NCBI GenBank assembly: GCA_963693365.1
Contig: CAVNZM010000010.1
Span: 3,782,001 to 3,846,000, forward strand
Origin: Amoebidium appalachense
Lineage: Eukaryota; Ichthyosporea
Direction: 5' to 3'
Length of the DNA: 64,000 nt
Both the position numbers and the translations under genes were made by a program. Positions 54,735 through 64,000 of this stretch are shown here, one piece after another; position 1 is the stretch's first letter, and every line of letters begins with the position of its first letter. The notes beneath the pieces were generated by a model. That model saw only the letters and a program-made list of their open reading frames with translations, searched no databases and was not told where the DNA came from.

Positions 54735-54830
54735 TTTTTTTTTTTAAGAAAACGAGCAGCAAATCGAACCGAGGTCCTGTATGCAAGTCATCCACAAGGA
54801 AACCAACACTAACCTGCAGTGTTTCGCACC
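54735..54830 (-). mobile_element. tRNA-derived SINE fragment with A-tail
   Basis: The minus strand reads TTAGTGTTGGTTTCCTTGTG (box A-like D-arm), GGACCTCGGTTCGATTTGCT (near-perfect box B, GGTTCGATTTGC) and then CTCGTTTTCTT followed by an A-run. It has tRNA-like arms but no acceptor-stem complement, so it is a SINE or tRNA relic rather than a working tRNA gene. Confidence 0.5.
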
Positions 54831-55016
54831 AAACATAAAACACGAAAAACAATGAAACTTGTAATCAAAAAATGCATGCAACTTGGACGGCACAAGAGCC
54901 AAAAAAGGAAAGCACATGAAGATAAAACACAGGCTTTTGGTGTTGCTACGGGTGTCAGGGGGATGGCAAATCAAGCAACAGCAACAACTAAGCGGAACTG
55001 TTGTCCAGAAAGAAGG

Positions 55017-55017
<1 letters not shown>

Positions 55018-55081
<64 letters not shown>
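55018..55081. repeat. 64-base C-run
   Basis: Longest perfect homopolymer in the window, about 80 bases downstream of the NXF1 stop codon; on the NXF1 sense strand it is poly-G. It can form an i-motif on one strand and a G-quadruplex on the other. Confidence 0.95.
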
Positions 55082-55083
<2 letters not shown>

Positions 55084-55160
55084 CAACAAAGAAAAAACGG
55101 ACTCAACACCGGACGCGGTGGGAGCCTGCAGCAGATAGCCAATATGTCAACTCCGGAATT

Positions 55161-55301
55161 TCATTGCCGGTAGGCTGTTGGTGGCAGCGTGTCCTGTAAA
55201 AAAAAAAATGGTGTCAACTTAAAATCCCGTGTTTTCGTATATGCATTTCTCCTCTTTCTCGTCTACTGAAAACATGTTTTCGATGAGGATCCTGCAAGTG
55301 G

Positions 55302-55376
<75 letters not shown>

Positions 55377-55680
55377 TGTGTGTGGGCGCAAGCGCGAATG
55401 TGCTGCTTGCTTCTGATATGGTGCCTGCTACGAGTGTCTGTGCAGGTGAGTGTTGATGTCTGTACCTATGCATACATACACGAACGGGCGGACCGGGAGG
55501 GGAGAGGGGAAGGGGGGGTAGGATGTGTTACAGAGTACAAAGCACATGCGAAACGGCCTTTAACAATCTTAGCAGAGCAAACACCAAGACTAAGCATGAT
55601 AAGCAAAACTCATCCTCAAGGGGAACCCAAACATCCACAAACCCCGAGTTTCGGCCCATAGTGGTGGTGGTGGTGGTGGT

Positions 55681-55765
<85 letters not shown>

Positions 55766-56716
55766 GGGGGGGAGAGGGGGGGGGGGGGGCACACACCTTT
55801 GCCTGTGTGTAGAGGGTGCTGGCCTGGTCGAGGTTCCAGTTGGCCGACACGAGCAGGTCCCGGGCATATTGGTCGTTCAGCCGGGTGGCAGCAATCACTG
55901 TTTGCATCATCTGCTGCTGCGCCTGCACACACGCATATAAGAAGGCACATATCAGATCACATATCAGATACTTCAAAATAAGAAAAACAAACGAAAGATT
56001 TACCTCCCCCTCCCCCTCCCCCCACCACCACCACCATCCCCCCTCCCGCCCGTGTAACATGTTCCAGGGTCTGTTCCACGGATTCAACGCGGGTAGAACA
56101 TGGGGGGAAGGAAGGGGGGCTTGCGCTATAGGGTACCACGCACGCAATTACGACGGACAACACAGCACTGATTATGCAAAGGACACATTCAGGATATGGA
56201 TCATATGAGCAGAGCGTGGGCCACCCCCCAGGGAAGGGGCACCAATTCATCCACAGTGGTCGGGAAGGAGGGGGAGGGGAGGAAAGGGGTGAAAGAGGGG
56301 GGACGGGTGGAGGGGAGGGGAGGGGGGGGGGGGGGGGGGGGAGGGAGGGAGGGGGAGGGGGAGGGGGGGGGGGGGATTCAACCTCCACGGTTGGTTGACC
56401 GGCAATCTGTGGTATTTGTGCGACAGGTGCCACCTGTGGTACGGCGGCGGCGGCTGGTGGGACGCCCTGTTGGGTAGCGGGTTGTGCGACCGGCTGGTTG
56501 GGGGGTTGGTTGTAGTCCAGGGGCAGGATGGAGAGCTGGTCGTGTACGATAGCAAGCCTGCATTGGGTTAAAGAAGTTGGGTGTGTGGAAAGGGTTAAAA
56601 GTGTGCGCTATGGCCAGCCTGCTGAGGGCTGAAGTAATGATGGATTAGGTTAAAGAATGTATCGGCATTACCCTAGAATTTGCTTATAAGATTGGGGAGG
56701 GGGACAAGGGGAAAGG

Positions 56717-56761
<45 letters not shown>

Positions 56762-56762
56762 T

Positions 56763-56793
<31 letters not shown>

Positions 56794-56848
56794 GGGGGAG
56801 GGAGGAGCGGAGGGGGAGGGGGGGGGGGACGTGTGTGTGTATGTGTGT

Positions 56849-56879
<31 letters not shown>

Positions 56880-58040
56880 GGGGGGAGTAGGAGGTGAAGG
56901 TGTTGGGTTGAAAGTTGAGCCGCTAAAAATTGGTGGCTGAACTACTAAAGATACCAAGAGCAAAAAAAAAATATAAAAAAATAAAAAATAAAAAATAAAT
57001 AATAAATAAATAAATAAATAAAGAAAAAACACTGCATACAGGTACTGAAGGGGTGGTGTTCTGCCTAGCCCTGGGGACGACAGAGAAATGTATTGGAACA
57101 GGGCAGGGGCACGTCATAATAATTGCGCTGCAAACATACAATCCTACATGGGGTTCATTACTTATCCTGGAAAGCGGAAAGCATGAGACCGTTTATGGAC
57201 TTGATACCAAACTTAGAAGGAAAACCAACTTCCTCCCCCCCCCCTCACCCTTTCTATCCCTCCCTCCATCCCTCTGTCACTCTCTCTTCCTCACTCCCTC
57301 CCTCTCCCCCTCCCCCTCTCTCTCCCCCCTTCCCCCCTCCTCCCTCCCCTCTCTCTTGTCCCCCCCCCCCTCCCTCCCCTCTCTTCCTACCCCCCTCCCC
57401 CCCCCCCCCCCCTTCCTCCCTCCCCCTCCCACCCTCTCCTGTTGTGCACAGGCAAATATCAGAGGGTGTGCATACCCATTTGCGGCCTCAACAAACACCA
57501 GTGTGCGATGGAACGCCTTCTCCTTCGTTTGGTGTGGCAGCACTGTGATTGTGTTTTGTCAGAGGTTAAAACCAGCGATATCCCATTCCCTTTCACACGC
57601 AACAAGAAAACCACTACTTACATACCTACAAGGGCATGGCAACACAAAAAGCCAAAAAATTATAAGCAACCGCGAGGTTTTTTAACAAAGTCTTTGGATT
57701 GCTTGATCAATTGGTTGCTTTTCTCATGTGCAAAAACCGGGTAGAAAGTTGAGCAACACCAGTTGTGATATTTTCCTGTGTTTATTCAGTGCACAGAAGT
57801 GTTATATGAAAAAGCATGCCTCAGAACGTACACACATACAGCATGCGCGAAATCAGTCCCCCCCAAAAAACCAAACATGCAACACACATGAAATCTACCC
57901 CCCCCCCCCCCATCCTCCCAACTCTTCGCCAAGCTCCACACCAAGGTGCAATTGGCAAAAAAACAAAAAAAAAGCAAAAAAAAAAAAACACGACGAATTC
58001 AAGCCAGCGAGGGTCACTTTGAGAGCACATTTACTTCTAT

Positions 58041-58089
<49 letters not shown>

Positions 58090-59611
58090 AGGCCTCCCCG
58101 TGCAAAACCAGCAACCATTTATTCGTACACAAGATTCTTCTACCAGTCGAGCCACATTTTGCGTTCAGAATCTAAACCAATACATCGTGGACTTGAAAGA
58201 GCTAACCTTCAATAAAAGGGCCTGATATCCTCGCGCACACGGAGGTTGGCTGATGACAAACCACGTGGCCGCATGTGTGCACGTGAGGGGGTGTGTGTGG
58301 AGGGGCGGGGGAGGGGAAGAGAGAGAGAGAGAGAGAGAAGGGGAGAGAGAGAAAGGGAGAGAGCGAGAGATAAGAAAGAGAGAGAGAGAGAGAGTGTGTG
58401 TGTGTGTGTGTGTGCATGCGTGTGTTTGTGCATGTGGGTGAGAGAAGAGAGAGGGGAGGGTGGGGGGAGGGGGGAGGGAGGGGAGGGAATGTGTGTGTAG
58501 GTTTTGTGTGCCCGAACGTGCGTGTATGAGTGCGTGTGCATGTGTGTGTGTGTGTGTGTGTGTGTGTGGGGCGGCGGCGGGGGGAGGGGGGGGGGGGGGG
58601 GGGTTAGCACAAAACCGGAAGGAGCCGTCCACTAATAAAGGCCGTCTTCGTTCCCTATGACCCTACTTGAATGTGCTCCGGGTCCTAAACCGTGGAAGGA
58701 CAACACCATACCATCCTCCTTAACCAACTAACAAAACAATCACAACCAGCCAGCACTACTTTTCTTGAAAACACCCTGCCATCGTTTTCCAATACGTGCA
58801 TAACTCTTCCACCTTCTACGATACGACACTCCAGGGATCTACGGGCAACGAGCCCTCAAAGTTATAGGCGTGGGGGAAGTCAAATCAGACGAACGGGGCA
58901 TCAACTTGAATAAATGCTTATGTGTTTGCATGTAAGTGTGTGCATGTGTGTGTGCGTTTTCTTCTTCTCTTTCTTCTTCGTCTTCTTTCTTTCTTTCTTT
59001 CTTTCTTTTTTTTTTTTTTTTTGGAAGGGGGGGGGGGGGGGGGGAGTGAGGGAAGGAGGAGGAAGGGGAGAGAGAGGGAGGGTGTGTGGTGGTGGTGGTG
59101 GTGGGGGGGAGGAGGTTGTGCGTGTGTGTCTGCTTGTGCGCATGTGGCGGACGGGTGCTGGCATGTGTCTATGTTTCCGTGTGTGTGTGTGTGGCGGGCA
59201 GGCGCCGGCAAGGGAGATGAGGGGGGGGGGGGGGGGGGGGCACGTACAGTGATGTTCCAGATGTCGACAGCCAACTGCATGAGGTCGTGTCGGGTTGGGG
59301 GCAGCTGTTTGAGCCGTTCCACTATAGTCATGGGTGTGCTGAATAGGAGCTCGGCACGACGTGCTGTACGTGTGTACGCGCGTGTGTGTGTACGTGTGTG
59401 TGTGTGTGTAAGGGTTGTGTGTGTGTACGTGTGTGTGTTTGTGTGTGTGTGTGTGCGCGCGTATGTGTTTTAGTGTTTGTGTGCGTTTGTGTGTGTGTGT
59501 GTGTGCTGGTCTTTCTGTGTGTGTGTGTGTGTGGAAGGGGTGTGGGTGGGTGTCAGTGTCAGTGTGAGTGTGAGTGTGAGTGTGAGTGTGAGAGTGTGAG
59601 TGCGCATGTAC

Positions 59612-59652
<41 letters not shown>

Positions 59653-59946
59653 CTCGTGTCTGTGTGTGTGTAGGCATGTGTGTGAGTGTGTACATGCATG
59701 TGCCTAAGTGTGTGTGTGTGTGTGTGTGTGAGCGTACATCATTTTTGTATGCAGTGATGTTTGTGATGATGTGAATAGGTTTTTTTTTTTTTTGGAATGG
59801 GGGGGGGGGCGGGGGGGTTGGGGGGGGGTAAGGCAATACCTGTGTCTCTGTTCTGGCTCATGTTCATGAGGTTTCGATTGAACTGGTAGAAGCCTCGGTC
59901 GGGCTGGTGGCGGGGTGGTTGGTTGTAGCCCCTATTGCGGTCCATC

Positions 59947-60024
<78 letters not shown>

Positions 60025-60655
60025 GTACGTGTGTGTGTGTGGGGGGGGGAGGGGAGGAGGGAGGGCGGGATGGAGGGATGGAATGCATAAGTGTGTGTGA
60101 ACACGGGGGTTACGCACCATTGAAACCACATCCCCCCTCCCCCTCCCCCCCCCCCCCCCTCCCCTCCCCTCCCCTCCCCTCTCCCAAATTGCGATCGCTT
60201 TCGAGTAAACTAAGCAAATGTATGACTTTGGGAGAAAAAGAATTGAGGGGGGAGTTAGCATGCGTTATTGACTACCAGGTACACATTCATAACGGACAAC
60301 ACCATGCAGAGTGCAAAACACACATGGAGAGTATTCATTATAAGCACAGCCCATACTCATGGTGGGCCCAAGTCAAACGGGGGGGGGGGGGGGGGGGGGG
60401 GAGGGGGAGGAGGAGGAGGAGGAGGAAGAGTACAACTTTTCCTTTCTTTTCTTTTTTTTTTTTTTTTTTTTTTTGGGGGGGGGGGGGGGGGTTTGAAAGC
60501 GTCAAAAAGGGGGAGGGGGGTTGGATGGGCAAATGCTCCATACCGTCCAAAGAGAAGACGGCGTTGGGTGCATAGGCAGGAAGCAGACCTTCCCTGGCAC
60601 TTGTCTGGGGGGCATCAAACAGGCTGAAATAGCTGCAGGTGTTTGTGTGTGTGTG

Positions 60656-60737
<82 letters not shown>

Positions 60738-60760
60738 GCGCGCGCGTGTGCATCCGTGTT

Positions 60761-60796
<36 letters not shown>

Positions 60797-61773
60797 CGTG
60801 TGTGTGAGAGTGTTGATCAGTGCACTTTAACGAGGAAGAGAAAGGGTATGTGGGTGAGTGTGCAGGTCCACAGGTGCGTGCACGAGTGTGATGGTGGTGT
60901 TATTGTGCTTGCACAAAGCGCAAAATCCGTGCATCCACATGAAACAGAAAGCAAGCCAATGGGACCCCTTCCCATCTTTTTCCAGGTGTATTGAAATAAA
61001 TCACATCTACCTGTGAGCCGGTATCATCAACCACAAACACATATGCAAGCATAAAACACACCTTTTTCAGCTGGTGCACATCAAGAACCCACCTCGCATA
61101 TATTACTATTCACGTTCATCATATCCCGCCCCATATCATCCACTCCCCCCTCCCCCTCCCCCCTCTCCTTCTCGTCCAAACCAGGAGATGCTGGGGGGAG
61201 AGCAGGGGAAGGGGGGGGGGAGGGGAAGGAAATCAGGAGAGGGGGAGACAGAGAGAAAGAGAGAAAGGGGGTTTCGTTGGTAAGGTTGGGTATACCTTTC
61301 CAGAAAGTTGTAGATTGTTCCGCTGACGTTGGGGGGCACAAGGTTGCACAGGCGCTGGGAGGGGGGAAGGCTGCCTGTCTCGGGAAGGGCAAACGACACG
61401 GGGGGTGGTAGCTCAACCATGTCTAGCATCTTGAGTTTGGGAAACCGCTTGCGCACCTCCCTGGTTTAGGATCCATATCGTCAGGCGGATGTGTATTCTT
61501 GTTGTGAAGGAAGGAAGGAAGGAAGACAGAGAGAGGTAATGCATATCCACGATTAGGGTCCATTCGATCCACCGGGGGGGGGTTGGGGGGGGGGTAATGT
61601 GGCAGAGGGGTTAAGCAACTCCTTGGATACGATGCATTCAACAGAGGGGGTGTTTTCGTATTGTGGTCCAGGACGATGTAAGGCCACGTGTACACGTGTG
61701 TGAGTAACTGAGTGTATGTGTGTGTGTGTACGTGTTTGTGTGTGTGGGTGCGTGTGTGTGTGTGTATGCATGT

Positions 61774-61816
<43 letters not shown>

Positions 61817-62617
61817 CATATCTGCATGTGCCCGGTTGTGTGCATGTGTGTGTATGCGGATGTGTGTGTGAGTGTGTGAGGAATGTGTGGGCATGCGTGT
61901 GTGTGTTGTGTGCATGTCCATGTGTGCGCCTGTGTTGGGTTGTGGTGATGCTTCTTGCACAGATTCTGAGGGGGGGTGGGGTGGGGTGGGGTGGGGGGAG
62001 GGGGGGGGGGGGGGGGGGGGGGGGGGTGGAAGGGATGAAAAGTGTTACAGAGTACGAAGCACACTTCAGAAATTGCAGAGCACACAACAAGAGCATGCAT
62101 CATCAGCAGATCCCATACTCAAAGAAGGGGGAGGAGGGGGGGGGGGGTCTTACGCCTTGTAAGTTTCATTGTTTGTGAGAGAGTTGCCCGTCAGGATCAG
62201 CTCCCGGAGATCATTCCGTAGATTTGACAGGTTGTCCAGTTCTCGCACATCTCGTATCTGTATGGGAAAACCAAATCCCGGGATATTTAGAACTTAATTT
62301 TCAGCCAAATCAAATGAGAGCAGAGGTGTGGAAAAAGATACAGTAGGAATATGAGAGGTGGAGAGCAATCAAGGAAGAGGGGGGAAGGGGGGGGGTTTGA
62401 AGTCGTCATAAAGTACGAAGTACACAAGAACAACTGATAACACGATGCAGAATGCAAACCATACATAATGAGTGGAGGGGTAGGTGGGGGGGGGGGGGGG
62501 GGGGGGGGGTAAACACAGCCAAAGATATGATTCGTGTATGCATGTATGTGCGCGGATTCGCGCTCGTGTTTGTGTGTGCACGTGTGTACACGAGTGTGTG
62601 TGTCCCTGCGTGTTGGT

Positions 62618-62689
<72 letters not shown>

Positions 62690-62735
62690 CTTCTTTCTTT
62701 CTTTCTTTTCTTTTTTTTGTTTTGGGGGGGAGGGG

Positions 62736-62766
<31 letters not shown>

Positions 62767-62971
62767 GGGGGGGGGGGGGGGGGGTGATGTATGCGTTAGA
62801 GGGTTGGGAATATGGAGGAGACACCAAAAGACAACAACAAAACGTCACAAAAAAGAGAAACCCGAAAACCAAACGATTAAGTGTGCAGGCAGAAGACACT
62901 TGAAGGGGGGGAGGGGGGGGGGGGGGGGGAGGGGGGATGGATGCGTGCCTGGAGAGAGGGAGAAAGTGTGT

Positions 62972-63002
<31 letters not shown>

Positions 63003-63773
63003 GGGGGGGGGGGAGGGATATCGCTGCACCTGGTTATCAGCGAGGTTGATGTTGACGGGCTTGGCCTTGCCCTTGCCCAGATCCCTCCAGGCCTCAAGCC
63101 GTTGCAGCCGATTACCGCTGAGATCGAGAGACTCCACCTGCCATATATGGAAGGTCCGATTAGATTGCTTGCCGATCATGGAGCATGGGACCGATCAACT
63201 ACTGCAGAAGGTAATTAAGGTCCCCCCCCTCCTCCCCCCCCCCCCCACACACACACATACCCACCTCCCCCTCTCCAACCAGACCCTCCCCCACTGCCCC
63301 TCACCCCTCTCCCTCCATTCTTTCTTGTCTGCCACCTGCCTACCGGAAACCCTTTGGTGGAAAAGAATTTGCCCGCCACACTTTTACCTTGCTCAGTCTA
63401 ATGGCACACATACCTTCCCAGCCTCTGATTTCCCTTTCTTTCTCCGCTTCCAACACTGTTTTCCCCATGTGTGAAGAAAAACCGTGCCCGTTGGGAACAA
63501 GCCAACACACGATAATCGGTACTTACAGTGCCGAGCTCAGGGGGGTAAAAAAGGGACCCTCCCAAAAAAAATTAAAAAGAAAAAGGAAAAAAACAACACA
63601 TCGGTGGACACATTTGTTGAGTTGTTAAGCCGAGGTACGGTACCTCGGGGCAGTTTTGGTCGACTATAGCCAACACCTTGCTGACAAAATTGCGTGCAAA
63701 TGCCTTGTAGTTGGGGTTGGCCTCCTCCATCTTGGAAAGGGACAGGAGCTTGATGTCCTTGTTGTAGCGGGAC
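55161..63773 (-). CDS. NXF1: Nuclear RNA export factor 1 (TAP/Mex67 family), LRR to TAP-C, 5' end missing
   Basis: Bulk mRNA export receptor; it works with NXT1/p15 and binds nucleoporin FG repeats. Exons by phase: 63644-63773, 63030-63137, 62154-62257, 61296-61460, 60544-60632, 59840-59947, 59248-59363, [one unplaced], 57476-57542, 56383-56557, 55797-55922, 55161-55193 (TGA). LRR domain: [54 protein letters not shown]2-like domain: [73 protein letters not shown] Pro/Gln/Ala linker follows, then the TAP-C (UBA-like) domain [36 protein letters not shown] and the terminal [10 protein letters not shown]. The exon carrying the VNGxF strand of the NTF2 fold (expected 57543-59247, entry phase 0, exit phase 1) was not found with confidence. 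RNA-binding N-terminal exons lie beyond the right edge. Confidence 0.93.
55303..55383. repeat. (GT)n microsatellite in last NXF1 intron
   Basis: About 75 bp of GT; (CA)n on the NXF1 sense strand. A second GT tract of about 80 bp at 55682-55763, preceded by (GGT)n, lies in the same intron, whose donor is followed directly by a C-run on the sense strand. Confidence 0.9.
55520..55622 (+). repeat. Dispersed intronic repeat, copy E
   Basis: In the last NXF1 intron, antisense to the gene: GGATGTGTTACAGAGTACAA, then AGCAAACACCAAGACTAAGC and AAAACTCATCCTCAAGGGG. The middle is diverged, but both ends match copy B and copy C. Confidence 0.65.
56121..56230 (+). repeat. Dispersed intronic repeat, copy F
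   Basis: In an NXF1 intron, antisense: GCGCTATAGGGTACCACGCA, then ATTACGACGGACAACACAGC and GGATCATATGAGCAGAGCGT. It is a diverged member. G-rich sequence follows up to the 5' splice site of exon 56383-56557. Confidence 0.55.
58042..58089. repeat. 48-base C-run in the unresolved NXF1 interval
   Basis: It lies in the interval where one NXF1 exon is missing from my model. A (GA)n/(GT)n block (58320-58425) and a G-run (58580-58604) lie farther right. Collapsed or low-quality assembly around these tracts could hide the exon. Confidence 0.9.
60260..60370 (+). repeat. Dispersed intronic repeat, copy G
   Basis: In an NXF1 intron, antisense: TACCAGGTACACATTCATAA, CGGACAACACCATGCAGAGT, GCAAAACACACATGGAGAGT and TTATAAGCACAGCCCATACT. 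It is well preserved and is followed directly by a G-run. Confidence 0.75.
60661..60733. repeat. (GT)n microsatellite in NXF1 intron
   Basis: About 73 bp of GT, (CA)n on the NXF1 sense strand, a few bases upstream of the 3' splice site of exon 60544-60632. Another GT tract at 59948-60015 ends exactly at the 3' splice site of exon 59840-59947. Confidence 0.9.
62037..62130 (+). repeat. Dispersed intronic repeat, copy H
   Basis: In an NXF1 intron, antisense: GTGTTACAGAGTACGAAGCA, then CACACAACAAGAGCATGCAT and CAGCAGATCCCATACTCAAA. An internal deletion shortens the central GGACAACACAATGCAGAGTG segment. Confidence 0.7.
62397..62475 (+). repeat. Dispersed intronic repeat, copy I
   Basis: In the same NXF1 gene: CATAAAGTACGAAGTACACA, AACTGATAACACGATGCAGA and ATGCAAACCATACATAATGA. 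It ends in GGAGGGGTAGG and a G-run. With copies E-H this gives five members inside one gene. Confidence 0.7.
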
Positions 63774-63784
63774 CTGAATGTGTG

Positions 63785-63787
63785 GGG

Positions 63788-63836
<49 letters not shown>

Positions 63837-63922
63837 GATGTGTGTGCATGCGCGCATGTGTGTGTATAGGTGTGTGTGTGTGGGGGGGGGGGGGGGGGGG
63901 GGGAGAGAGAGGGGGGGGCGGG

Positions 63923-64000
<78 letters not shown>
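63785..64000. other. Right edge: GT and G tracts in the NXF1 intron upstream of exon 63644-63773
   Basis: (GT)n at 63790-63822, a G-run at 63881-63903 and (GT)n from 63926 to the last base. No further NXF1 exon is visible before the window ends. Confidence 0.85.

Larger units (their letters stand above)
53116..55160. other. Spacer downstream of NXF1, no gene recognised
   Basis: Unique sequence 53116-53740, C-rich block 53749-53980, unique sequence 53990-54730, a tRNA-like SINE fragment at 54735-54830, unique sequence to 55010, and a 64-base C-run at 55018-55081. The NXF1 3' UTR starts at 55160 on the minus strand; no AATAAA is obvious near the stop. Confidence 0.55.

Noticed and set aside
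57442-57744. Plus-strand 100-residue ORF starting [10 protein letters not shown]
   Set aside because: It is antisense to the NXF1 exon 57476-57542, which has a clear homologous peptide and correct phase.
58090-58170. tRNA-like sequence on the minus strand (TGGCTCGACTGGTAGAAGA)
   Set aside because: The D-arm fits box A, but the T-arm (GGTTTTGCACGG) is degenerate and no acceptor stem pairs; at best a decayed SINE or tRNA relic.

Overview
The window is nuclear DNA of an intron-rich eukaryote. I infer a unicellular relative of animals (a holozoan such as an ichthyosporean). The reasons are spliced orthologues of importin beta-1, ALKBH7 and NXF1, a C1-domain adaptor carrying phosphotyrosine-type YxN motifs, SUMO-interacting motifs, PPxY membrane proteins and a two-ORF LINE. 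This placement is an inference; no rRNA or mitochondrial marker is present. Very long poly-C/G runs, (CA/GT)n, (GA/CT)n and (ACGC/GCGT)n repeats fill introns and spacers, so most long open frames here are repeat translations, not genes.

Layout. 85-5672 (+): last nine exons of importin beta-1. 5673-9036: spacer ending in a tandem array of four CArG boxes. 9037-15395 (-): multi-exon gene for a proline-rich nuclear-type protein with three SUMO-interacting-motif candidates. 18441-21072 (-): three-exon class 3 lipase. 25059-28262 (+): two C1 zinc domains, YxN motifs and a UBA-like C-terminus. 30189-34235 (-): complete ALKBH7. 34701-35313 and 37538-38097: two copies of a tRNA-headed SINE, the second inserted in a terminal-inverted-repeat element (37104-38238). 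38967-39440 and 43431-44222 (-): two paralogous two-TM PPxY proteins, the first with a damaged tail. 47542-52076 (-): apparently intact LINE with ORF1, ORF2, poly-A and a possible target duplication. 55161-63773 (-): 3' two thirds of NXF1, running off the right edge or close to it.

How it fits together. Importin beta-1 (protein import) and NXF1 (mRNA export) are both nuclear transport factors, but they lie 50 kb apart and I see no sign of co-regulation. The strongest system-level signal is intron grammar. Many 5' splice sites are followed within about 15 bases by a long C-run, and many 3' splice sites are preceded by (CA)n on the sense strand, across unrelated genes on both strands. A short dispersed intronic repeat with a GAGTACGAAGYACACA core also occurs at least nine times.

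Exon boundaries were found by hand from splice signals, codon phase and similarity to known families. Family assignments come from recognised residues, not from a database search.
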